From the NCBI GenBank assembly GCA_003993805.1, contig RSEF01000005.1:18655932-18719931 (forward strand): DNA of 64,000 nucleotides, given 5' to 3'. The number at the start of each line of letters is the position of its first letter. The first letter of the stretch is position 1. The position numbers and the translations under genes were made by a program. The DNA comes from Himantopus leucocephalus. Lineage: Eukaryota > Chordata > Aves > Charadriiformes > Recurvirostridae. This document shows positions 13,987 through 25,320 of this stretch, one piece after another. A model generated the notes under the pieces. It worked only from the letters and a program-made list of their open reading frames with translations. It did not search any database and was not told the origin of the DNA.

Positions 13987-14056
13987 TACCAAGCCATGGA
14001 GATGACCCACCTACGACATTAAAATGTCCCAGGTGGGTCATCTCCGTGGCTTGGTA
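13987..14056. repeat. 70-bp near-perfect inverted repeat (hairpin)
   Basis: The left arm (13,987-14,012) and right arm (14,031-14,056) are 26 nt each and reverse-complementary with one mismatch, which is a G-T wobble in RNA. The arms begin TACCAAGCC and end GGCTTGGTA. The 18-nt middle contains a second complementary pair, gacatt (14,015-14,020) and aatgtc (14,023-14,028). No known repeat family was recognised. Confidence 0.95.
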
Positions 14057-17000
14057 TTCATCACCATGAGCACAACCCCCACTGTCCCAGCATTCCTTAA
14101 TAACATCACTGCTTGGACGGCTTTGCTGAAGGTAAAGCATGCACATACAAACTAGGAGTCAGGGAGCTTCTGAGCCCTTGAATCTGACTACAGACAACGC
14201 TACACACATGCAAATTCACACTAGGGTGAAACCCAGGTACATGCTGCCCCCTGCATATCACCATCATGTCCCAGTCCCACAACCTGGGAGTGGTGTGGGC
14301 ATGATGGGGCCATGGAACTCATGTTTCCCTGTCTGTGCCCAGGCATGGTACAGGAAGCACCCGCTCCTCAAATAAATGCAGGGCAGGTGAGTTTTCTCTC
14401 ATGCCTCACTGCCTATATTTTCCAAATTAATTTCTTCTGTGGGTGGAGAGTTTGAGAAACATCTTCATACATCAGAGGACTTGGAAGGAAGCACCCCCTT
14501 TTTCAGGAAATGACGGAGTTCAGAGAGTCAGTGACAAGTGACACGATGGCTCATTGCATGTAAAATACACCTATGCCTCACCAGGGTCTTCCAAGAGCAG
14601 CTTTGGACCATCTCCAAAGCCTGGAGCAGTGCAAAAAGCACCTGAAGTTCCAGTGTTGGAAACACCTGTTATGCAAGGAACAGGACTACAGGTCATAAAG
14701 AGTTTGTGGCATTTTGATTTTTACCTGGGATTTTCCCTTCAAAGGGCGGGTACCTGAAGCTGTTTTATCCAGGCTGACTCCCAAGCGAATGCTTTAATTT
14801 GGAGGGAATAAATAAGCAGTAGGTGTATAGCACCCCTGCCCTGCACTATTAGCGCTGGTATACCCGACATAATGTGCAAGAGAGCAGCTTAATCAATTTG
14901 TTAGCAAAATAGATTGAAAGTCGGAAGCACAGCAGGAACTGGAGGAGGGGAGCTGGAGGGGACATTGATATTTATCACTAAAAATGTGGAGGGGCAATGC
15001 TATGAAAGGCAAGTAAGGTAAGTAGGTAAGTAGGGAAGAGAAAGAAGGGTAAAACATTGGAACTAGACCCCAATTAAAGGGGTAATATATTCAGATTGGG
15101 GCACAAATTTTAGCTGCATTGTCTGAGGCCTGGAAAAGATGGCACATTTGCATTAGAAAAATCAAAGAAGCAGACTCAGGTAGGGTCTAAGTCTTAACAA
15201 TTTTGGGTATCAGAAACTCCAAACCTCATTAGAAACTTCCATGAAAATTTCATGGAAATTTCTGTGATGAAAATTATGGATATTTTCACAGAACACCAAG
15301 AAAAAGTAACAAGCAAAAACTTGCTTTTTACGATCTATACTGACTGGTGAAGGTTTCCCTGGACTGGAAAGAGTGGCTTCTAAATGTATGTTTACATACA
15401 ATGGGAGGATACTTGGTGATTATTATTCACTAAAGCTCCCATACTAGGCAAAGCTATGGTCTGAGTCACTCTAACAGAAACCCACCCATTCCCAGGCCTA
15501 CAGCGCTTACTCACAAGCCAGCATTTAGACATGCAAATAACAACATATTGCTATCAGCAGCTTGTCCAATAATATTTCCTTTGTTTCATCAAAAAGGCGT
15601 ATCAGTTTTGTACAGTTGGCAGTGAACATGCAAAGAGGAATTTGAAAAAGCAAGACCAGCCAGAACAGCAGCCTCTGCCAGTCTGATTGCAGGCATGGCT
15701 GATGTCAGATGATGCATCAGAGCTTAGGGTGCTAATGATTTGTTGATGTGTTTGACATTGTGCAGCTGTCCCTTAGCATATATTATCATTGTAGGTATTG
15801 TTTTTATAGGTGTTGCCATATTAGTCACGAGCTGGAAGTTTCAAGGGAAAATTTTGAAAACAGCATGAAAGCTCAAGGGGCCAGGGAAGAAGTGAGAGAG
15901 AAAGCTTGTCTGAATCCTCCCATATACTTTCTCCAAAACACAGAAACACGAAATACCTTGTCCTTGGTCACAAGCCTGTTACAGAATCAGAAATATAAGA
16001 CACCTGACTTCATCTTCTCAGTTGCAGTCATTTGTTTATATTCATGTATATACATATAATAGGCTGTAGTCCTAGATGGTAAAACATACTCCAAAAAAAG
16101 AGGAGAAAAATTAATTAACAGATCTAACTAAATTATCATCCTGAAATAGTCTGGCTAGTTTATTTTCCTTGGGTTTTTGTTCTTCTTTCCTCTGGAGATT
16201 TGCAAGACCGAAGATGCACTCCTTTCATTTTGGAGAACTAGCCACATTTAATCTGCAGACACTAGCCATTGATAGCAAATCTGTCTGTCCACCGTGACAG
16301 CTAGATTATGAGAAAATAAATGGAAAGTGACATTCACATTAGCCTTAGAGTGTTTTTGGCAGCCATTGACTGGCTTTTCTAGTTACTATGATTTTAACCC
16401 ATCATCACTTTTTCATTACAGCTACCAGATTGAGTAGGTTAGGTTGCCAAGTGGCTTTTCCAGGCATTTATTATGACAGTAATGTTGTTTATGTTTGAAG
16501 TTATCAAACACCTTCTGAGTGAATTGCTTTCTTAAATATAAAGTATCTTGCTGTTAGCTAGAGACTGGCTGTGTGGGGCAGTTTTGGAGTTTAGGCATGG
16601 AGGAGTGCAGATCCAATTGTAAACAGGGGAGAAGGATTCATTAACGCATGTTGAGCAGCATATCCAAGAAAGTTTGTTCTGGTAGCGAAGGTGTTGGAAA
16701 AGATGACATATTCTTACAAGGGACTTTGCATAAAACAAAAATGTGTGTACCTATATGGGAAGGCAACTGAGCAGGAATACCAGTGCAGTGAAACATGTCT
16801 AAGAAGGAGCAGGGGGGGAAAGAACAAGTTCTTTCTAGATAAAATGATTAAGAAGTATGGAAAAGATTTCCATAACCATGACAAAGAAAAAGAGATACAG
16901 TTGTGTTTTGCACTTCAGCCAGAAGTGCAATCAGTCCTTTGCAGAATACACGCAGAAATAGGGCTGCTTAGGAGAGCATGTGTTCTTGGGCAATTTATAT

Positions 17001-17622
17001 CAGCTAAATAAAGGTAATTAATGATATAAAGGACTGAAGCAGTAAAACCAGGACTGAGCTATTTAACGAAGTGTGATAACTTTGCATGATTGATTATTCA
17101 TAAACTGCTCCTAGGTAGTTAAGAAACATAAAATATGATTCATAACCTCTAAAAAGAAAACAAGCTATTTATTAAGAAACCTAACTTTATGATGCTCCTA
17201 AAACTCATATAAATATTTGAATTCCTTTCTAAAAACTTTCTTAAAAACATGAATAATATATATCCATTCACATCATGCACATACATACATATCTTTCCTA
17301 ACTGGTAGTTATAAAGTAAGCACCGATGTATGCAATATAAATGCATATTCCAAAAGCATTACACAATTAGTTATCATTTCTACCAAATTCTTACCATGTA
17401 TTTTTATGGAGATCAACTTTATCAGCTAAGGAACGCTAAATTAGCAGGCCTTTAAAAAAGAGAAATTATGCACAAAACTACCCTCTGATCGGACTGAAAG
17501 CTCTTCTACACAGGTACATAATTGAATAGTACACTAAATGATGACTGTAAAGTATATTAATGACTCTTCATCAACTCTTCACAATGCAATGTGAAGCTCA
17601 TTTACTTACATTACTCATTTCT

Positions 17623-17664
17623 TTCACATTGCAGCTCATTTACTTCACATTGCAGCTCATTTAC
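17623..17664. repeat. 21-bp tandem duplication
   Basis: Two perfect copies of a 21-nt unit that begins TTCACATTGC and ends TCATTTAC. The inverted form TGCAATGTGAA lies just upstream at 17,585-17,595. Confidence 0.9.
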
Positions 17665-19221
17665 TCCTTTAGTTAGCTGTTAACACTGACTGCGCTGCAA
17701 GCATATATACACAGGGGTTAACACTACAATGCTATGAATTACCAGGCCATTGCTCAGCACCTAGGAAATCCCTATTTACAGCTCACAATTTAGTAATGAA
17801 CTAAACCTATATAATTTTGCAAAGCAATCTGAAAAAAGAGGAAAGTAATTCTTGTTTATTCATCTGGGCATCACAGCAGAAAGAGTGATAAGTGTTCATT
17901 TCCATGTGATTTGCAGGTTTTGTTAAATATTTTTTTTTTCTTTTTATTATTTCCCCTATCCATTCTGCTGCTAAGTATGTCTATTTCTCTTAGTTTGTTG
18001 GAGTTTTTTTTTGCATTGATGATATACAGTATGTAAATATAAATAATTATAAAAGGTCATGCCATTGTGAGCATGCTTTATTATGAGCCTGCTTTAAAGT
18101 AAACACAAAACAAACAACAAGGAATTTCTATCAAAGGTAATTACCATAAAATAATGTTGCTTGACTATCAAGGGTTGTAATTGGGTATTGCTACAGTAAC
18201 CAATGCATTTGTAGTTGAAACATTCAGGTATTATATGGAAGTAATTTTCCCAGAATGTCCATCTGAATAAAACACTAAATTTCACAGACTAGCTTAAACA
18301 TGGATATTCCAGCTTTTCTTTCAGGGTAAAATCATGGCACAACTTCTGCAGGATGTATTTTGGAATGGCCACATCATAGGTAGCTTTTCTCCATCCTATG
18401 TTACTCACATTTTATTGAAGAAGAAAAAGATATTTTTAATGTATGTAAGCACAACCTTCCCCCCTCAAGCCCCCTTCATATTGATTTCTACAACTATTTT
18501 CCATCTTGTTTAGCTTCAGTATTTCATTAATAATTTATAGTAATGTTTCTGACATTCTTAGATTTGTTCTGTTTTGATTGCAACTATAAAGTTCCCTGGA
18601 ACAAATCAAAGCTTATATTTAAAAATCCTCCATGTCATATGAATATAGAAGTCACTTTTAAAAATGCAGTGGCCCTTTAAATGGTTGCTGCTATATCTGA
18701 ATCCACTGCAGCTTTACTTGCTTTTCTTTGCCACCAATTAACATTTGCAGCTAAAAGAGAAAGAAAGATTTTACAAGGAATCTGTAATGGGATGTTCAGC
18801 TTTCTCTCCTTTCACTGGTTAAAGTTTTTGTTTCTCTTACTACAGCCTGGGGATAAATAGTCACAATAAGGCCAACATTCTCATTTTCCTCCTGGAAATT
18901 CTGTAGAATTTCATGGCTTTCATTTCTGTAGAAACTGAAAAAATTTATGAAGCTCTGCTACAGCAATATCATGCTTTTAAATTCAGTAGGATGAATTACA
19001 GCATCCTACAAAAAAAATAAAATTATGTATGACCTGAAAAAGATTTCTACTGGACTTTGCAGGATTTTCTCCCTTCATCTTTCCAACACAACTTATCCAC
19101 AGTGCTTAAACACAGTTTTGAGTCTATGTCCCTAAAGATAATAACAACTGTAAAACCGTGCCAGTAAAATAAAGGCAGACCTACTTCCAGCAAAACATGC
19201 AAAACATAAATTAATTACATG

Positions 19222-19300
19222 ATCATAGCATTAGATATGGAAGATACTCATAGAGGTTGTTTGAGCTGCCTATTCATGAAGGCTTGAAACATCTAGAGAC
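19222..19300 (-). mobile_element. Possible ancient CR1 3' end
   Basis: 'gatcatagcattagatatgg' followed by 'aagatactcatagaggttgt' loosely resembles the reverse complement of a CR1 3' terminus (atcatagaatca...ttggaag...cc...gaggtcat). Too diverged and short to be certain. Confidence 0.25.
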
Positions 19301-22300
19301 TAATGTAACATATAGGAGAGCTGGTAACCTCGTGTGGTATCGGTTACTCGGATACCTGAGCTTCCCGAGTACTGAGGATCTGCTCTGAATTATCCTCCAA
19401 ACCTGCTTTGTTTCAAGAGGCCTTTGTAATAGCAGAACAATTAGCTTTGGTGTTTTCATACTGCAACATTGTCAGCCCAAGAGAGGAAGATACACAATGC
19501 AAATGATGACCTGAGGACTTGGGAATTCAATAAGCAAAAACACCATATGCAAACTCTGGTGGGTAGAGATTCCTCTAATATGTATACATTGGTTTTAGAG
19601 TGAGATGGAGTGATCTCACCAGAATAAATTGTTGCATAAGTGTTTTTGGCCTACTTGATTCAGACAGCCCAGCTCTGGGCTGACATGCGATGGTCTGACC
19701 CCAAAGCTATTCTGTGGATATTTAGAAATACTCTGGAAGAAAGCCAATGGTCCGGTTTTTAGCTGCAGTTAAGGCATTTAGGCTGTATGACATAAACGTT
19801 TGCATTGCATGATAAAAAGTGTTTGTGGCATCTAATAAACTCATTGTCTGGTTCATGTAGGTACTCACTGTTGTTATTGTTGTGGTTAATAGTAGTAGTG
19901 CTAATATCAGAATAGCAACTGCCAGTCTCAGTAGGGACTGGACTCTGTGAAAAAAAAGAAATAAATTTAAAACCAGAATCAGTCTCAAAGAATTTATGCT
20001 GGAAATAAAATTTCAAATTTTATTTAGCTGCAGCTGAGGGGTCATGAATTACTGCCACACACTGCCATGTTTCAAGGCAGAGTAACACAAACCAAAAGCA
20101 AAACAGCGATTTGTGTGCATTTATCAGCCTATGACCTAGAGAGCATCAGAAGCTGATACTCTGCCTTGTCGTCGCCCCCATTGCAGGGCCATAACCCCTG
20201 GCAGACAGGTGTGGCAGCCCATCATGCTGCTAATCAGTTCCATCAGCCAAGCATGAATGGGCAGAGCTCATGAATCAGAGTCCAAAGGGTGGATATGAGA
20301 GCATTATCTTGCTGCTACCTAGAGAAATGGAGGCAGCAATTCTGTAAGCAGGACCATTTCATCTGCGTTGGTCCTTGCCCTTCAGAGTGCAGGGGCATCC
20401 TTGGCTATGAAATACAAGGAGCAGAATAAATTCGGCACCACTAGGGCAGGAAGGAGTTTTGTACTTTGAAGGGGAAATGAACCTCATGTTCTTGCCATAA
20501 AGACCAAAACTGCAGTGCTGTAAGCTCAGAAAGGGCTCAGCTAAAAAGGCAGCCTTCAGCCTGGGGTGCCTAAGTGCCAGCTGGTTTTGTCACCCGTTTT
20601 TCCCCTGGAGTGTGAAGCCCACTCAGTTTGCAGATCCTGCCACTATGCCCCTGAAGGTAGACTAAACCCTATGGTCCCTGGGGCCATCGGACTCCCTCAC
20701 CCCACACAGGCTGCTAGGGGGGAGCAGCTAGTCCTAAAACTGGGAACTGCTTGAGAAAGTAGCAAAACATGTGCCAGGGACGATGTGAGAGTGTAATGGC
20801 ACAAAAGATCAAGCGAGGGGTGTTTCTTCACTGTTTAATTTAGCAGCTCAGATATAGCCACAGAAGCCATAAGCATTTAGTTCCCATCAGATCTTCCCGG
20901 AATTATTACGTCCAAATGTCAGATTTGTGCAGAATGGACCAAATCCACCTCTACTATAACCCCATTCATTTCAGCAGTATTGTAGGAATTTGATCAGGTG
21001 AGAGAAACACTGCACAGTTCATGCTGGCTTGAACTGCCCTAATTCTTGAGACTTTACTGAAAATATCCACTGGGAAAGAGACCGGCTACTGTAAAAGTTT
21101 TCATCATTCTCTCCTCTAGCCCTGGTTAGATGGGCTTTCTGAAGGACTTCCAGGCAAAAAATGTTGCTTTTTTTAATTACTGTTTTGCTTCAGCTTGAAA
21201 TTAAAACTGCAAAGTTTAAAAAAAAAAAAAGTTTGCTTCTAAAAACAGATGAATGCATAATGCTTGAATGGCTATAGAAAGAGGGGCTTTTTCGTTATAA
21301 TGAACTTGCCAAAATACATTTTGCAGTGAAATTGTTCTTCCTCCAATTCTGCCTTCCTTTCTTTCATTAAACTCACTGAAATAACACTCTTAATCCCCAA
21401 GAAGCATCAATATTTTTGCTGCAAAGTGTTGCACAACTTGTGGTATGGACTAATGCCATGCATTAGCCATGAAGCAAGGTTTGACGTAGCTAAAGAACAT
21501 CAAGTACAATACCACATTTAATCAAAACCAAACAGCAGAACAATGCACACAAAGCTCTCACAAATATACCAGACCCATCAGATTTCAATAAGATAAAGTC
21601 AATACAGAAAAGAAATATAGGGTACAGTCTGTCTTCATTAACACAGAAATAGGCCTAGCAGTTCCACTCTCCCTGTGCATTGTGCACTTAACCCAACAGA
21701 CTTGGGGACCAGCCTCTCGGGCTGAAATATTGGGAGTCTGGAGTTTAAAGATCTGTGCTTTTTTCACCAGAGCACACTGACCTCTGTCCCCAGCTCTGCC
21801 TGCAGCTAAAAGGGAAGCACCCACATGGATAATCAGTTAGCCGGCAGACTTAACGTCCACTGTATGTCTTACGGTAGTTTAATGTGCTGCTTCTAATGAG
21901 GAAGAAATATGTTAAAGAAGAATGTGGGGTGCACCACAGGGAAAAGCTGGAGAGCAGTTGTAGAGGGTCGGGCTGAGCTCTGGCCATTTAGTGTTGAAGC
22001 AAGGTGGCTCACCCACACCACAACTGTTCCTTGCCTTCCTGCCGTGGGTGTCAACACCAGGAGCACTGAGGACACCAGGGGTGCATTCCGAAGGCAGATA
22101 GCAGGCAGCACAGTAGACATGGACCCCAGGTGCTTTCACCAGGAGCTTGCAGGTCTAGCTGTGGTGCACGGAGCACTACATGGGCTAATTGCCCAGGGGT
22201 TTATCCCATTTCCCAGACAGGTTCGGCTGTCGGCCACACACTCCAGTTCAAATGCAACCAGTACCTGAGCAGGCTAAATGAAAGCTATGGGTCCATCTGC

Positions 22301-23924
22301 ATGCCCAGCTGACATTTCTGTTATGACATGTTGTGTACATTGGCAAGTTAGAGGAGTAATTGTCCATGTGCCTTTCATTGTCCCATTACAGGGACAAAGA
22401 TCAGATCAGATGGATCAGTTTGTCTGTCAGAGTGCAGGGCACACGCAAAAGTGTGCAAGCCAGTCCAAACACCAGAAACAACATCACTGAGCAGCAATCC
22501 ACCTAACGATGTAAAAGATCAACCTATTAATTAAGGAGCTACAATAACCCTGGGCAGCTAGTGTAAAACCACCTGGGATGTGTTTGCACTGCACTGGGCA
22601 CTGTGTACAGGCAGTTCAGCAGAGGGGCTGAGCTAATTTTGTGGCAAGCCTGGTTCCCGCACCCAGCCTTGGCTGCTCATGCTGACCCAGAGCACCCCAG
22701 CACTGCGTCCTTCCCTGAGCCTCACCTGAGCTGGACCTGCTGGCTCTGACATAGGGGGAGCCTCTGCGCACCACAATGCTTTTCTTAAAAACACAGGTCT
22801 TACTGGCATCACCAGTCGCTCAATTTTTCTGCTCATTTTTGGGGGAGATGTATGGGGTGCACAATTTGGAGGGGCCTGACTGCACTGCGTAGCCTGGCAC
22901 AGTCCATGCTGGGCTGTGCTTCTTTTTGGTGAAAACTACAGGGTTTGGGTTATTTACCCTAGAGCCCTGTCATGGTTTCCGTTCTGGTTCGTGCCTCCAG
23001 TGCAGGGCCTAGAGGAAGGAGGGATGGAAGGAAAAGCATTGACTCCCAATGCCAGAGCCCAAATAACATAACTGACCATTGACACATTTGACATAAAAAG
23101 ATGAATGCTTGATTGTTATGTTAGGCACACTGTGATTGGAAACACTAAGCAGAGTGAAGTGCTAAAGTGGAGATAAATGAGGAAGTACACACTGCTGAAA
23201 CTCATGCCAAGACTTGTTTACAGCAGCGCCAAGGTTTTGCTTAGTTCAGTAAATATCCTAATTTAGACACCAATCCAAACCTCTTTTAATGAGACACATG
23301 GAAACCTTGCAAAAAGACCCTTCCAGTGCTCCTGACTTTGGAGAGTTTGAAAGTTATACTGCAGGAGTGATTTTCCCCACCATGGTTTTTTTTTAAATCA
23401 TGACTGAAGCCAGATAACACAAAAGGCGAATGCAAATATTTTTAAAAGGAAGAGTTTCTAAACATTTATTGCATTTGTTATGGGCAGAGACCTAGTATCC
23501 CTGAACTGGTTTGTTCTGTGCAGTAACCAAAATGATTTATTTTCTCAAGTCTCATTTTAAAGGGCAGGTAATGGATATTTTGTTATTTCATTAAAGAAGA
23601 AATGCACAAAGACTGAAGGTTGGTCTGATTTATGGTTGAGTTGTCTGGTATATGTTATGGCTTGGATTTACATTAAAACATTGTGACTTAGAGTAAATTA
23701 AATAGAGATCGTAAATGGAAAACATTTAAAAGGCCATTACATACCTGAATAAATGGGCTGAAAATGTTGTCTACATACTTCTCCCTCACACAGCTGAGGA
23801 TGATCACTTCATCTGAGATTGAATCTGATCTGTTGCTGCTATATATATTGCCAGGCTACAGCAAATATTACAAATCACATGTAATTATTTTTTAAAGAAG
23901 AGAGGGAAAACAAATACAATCAGA

Positions 23925-25320
23925 TCATAGAATCGTGGAATCATAGAATGCTTAGAGTTGGAAGTGATATTAAAGATCATCTAGTTCCAACCACCCTGCC
24001 ATGGGGCAGGGATACCTTCCACTAGACTAGGTTGCTCAAAGACCCATCCAACCTGGCCTTGAACACTTCCAGGGCTGGGCCATCCACAGCTTCCCTGGGC
24101 AACCTGTTCCAGTATCTCACCAACCTCACAGTAGAGAATTTCTTCCTAAAATCTATTCTAAATCTACCATCTTCCAGTTTGAAGCCATTACCCCTCATCC
24201 TATTGCTACACTCCCTGATAAACAGTTCCTCCTTATCTTTCCTGTAGGCCCCTTTTAGGTACTGGAAGGCCGCTATAAGGTCTTCCTGGAGCCTTCTCTT
24301 CTCCAGGCTGAACAACCCCTACTCTCTCAGCCTGTCTTCAGAGGAGAGGTGCTCGAGCCCTCTGATCATCTTCGTGGCCCTCCTCTGGACATGGTCCAAC
24401 AGGCCCTTGTTCTTATATTGGGTGTCCCAGAGCTGGATGCAGTACTTCAGGTAGGGTCTCACGAGAGAGCAGTAGAGGTGCAGAATCACCTCCCTTGACC
24501 TCCTAGCCATGCTTCTTTTGATGCAGCCCAAGATGTAGTTTGCCTTCTGGGCTGTGAGCAAGCATCGACGGCTCATGTTGAGCTTTTCATCCACCAACAC
24601 CCCTATTTCCTTCTCCTCAGGGCTGCTCTCAATCCATTCTCCACCCAGCNNNNNNNNNNNNNNNNNNNNNNNNNNNNNNNNNNNNNNNNNNNNNNNNNNN
24701 NNNNNNNNNNNNNNNNNNNNNNNNNNNNNNNNNNNNNNNNNNNNNNNNNCAAATCCATGTCTCTCCAATTTAGAGACCAGGATGTTATGCGGGCCAGTGT
24801 CAAATGCCTTGCAGAAGTGCAGGTAGACAACGTCAGTTGTTTTTCTCTTGTCCACCAATGCTGTAACCCCATTGTAGAGGCCACTAAATTTGTCAGCCAC
24901 GATTTGCTGTTAGTGAAGCCATGTCATAATCACCTCCTTATTTTCCATGTGCCTTAGCATAGTTTCCAGGAGGATCTGCTCCATGATCTTGCCGGGCACA
25001 CAGGTGAGATTGACGGGGTTGTAGTTCCCTGGGTCTTCCTTTTTTCCCTTTTTAAAAATAGGGGTTATGTTTCCCCATTTCCAGTCAGTGGGAACTTCAC
25101 CAGACTGCCACAAATTCTCAAATATGATGGCTATTGGCTTAGCGACTTCATACGCCAGCTCCCTCAGGACCCACAGATGAATCTCAGCAGGCCCCATGGA
25201 CTTGTGTACCGTGAGGTTCCTCAGATGGTCTCAAACCTGGTCTTCTCCTACAGTGGGCAGTTCCTCATTCTCTCAGTTCCTGCCTTTGCCTTCTGTCGGA
25301 TAAACTCTAGCTCTAGCATC
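23925..25320 (-). mobile_element. CR1 LINE, long 3' portion with RT domain, decayed
   Basis: This is a non-LTR retrotransposon copy in antisense orientation. The 3' end is at about 23,925, with octamer-like units reading ATTCTATG, ATTCCACG, ATTCTATG on the minus strand. Upstream on the minus strand it encodes CR1 reverse-transcriptase segments: [48 protein letters not shown], then the C-terminal [40 protein letters not shown] and [20 protein letters not shown]. It is not functional. A TAG at 24,321-24,319 replaces a conserved Leu codon, small deletions shift the frame near 24,905-24,925, and 100 Ns interrupt it. The 5' end fades near 25,320. Confidence 0.95.
24650..24749. other. Assembly gap (100 N) inside the CR1
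   Basis: Exactly 100 Ns, the usual placeholder for a gap of unknown size. The flanking CR1 sequence jumps from just after the AFDTxPHNILxSKLExxGF block to just before [13 protein letters not shown]. The RT catalytic FADD region is therefore missing from the assembly here. Confidence 0.99.

Larger units (their letters stand above)
14057..23924. other. Intergenic, no gene recognised
   Basis: Unique-looking sequence. Minor items are a short tandem of ggtaagta/ggtaagtag at about 15,017-15,036, the 21-bp tandem at 17,623-17,664, and a possible ancient LINE 3' end near 19,222. The part from 20,160 to 22,900 is somewhat GC-richer. No exon with supporting splice sites or homology seen. Confidence 0.5.

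Noticed and set aside
15238..15256. Small inverted repeat tccatgaaa/tttcatgga
   Set aside because: Nine-bp arms only; expected by chance in 64 kb.
24022..24900. Conserved-looking minus-strand ORFs
   Set aside because: Not a host gene; these are the C-terminal half of the CR1 reverse-transcriptase ORF, with an in-frame stop and a gap.
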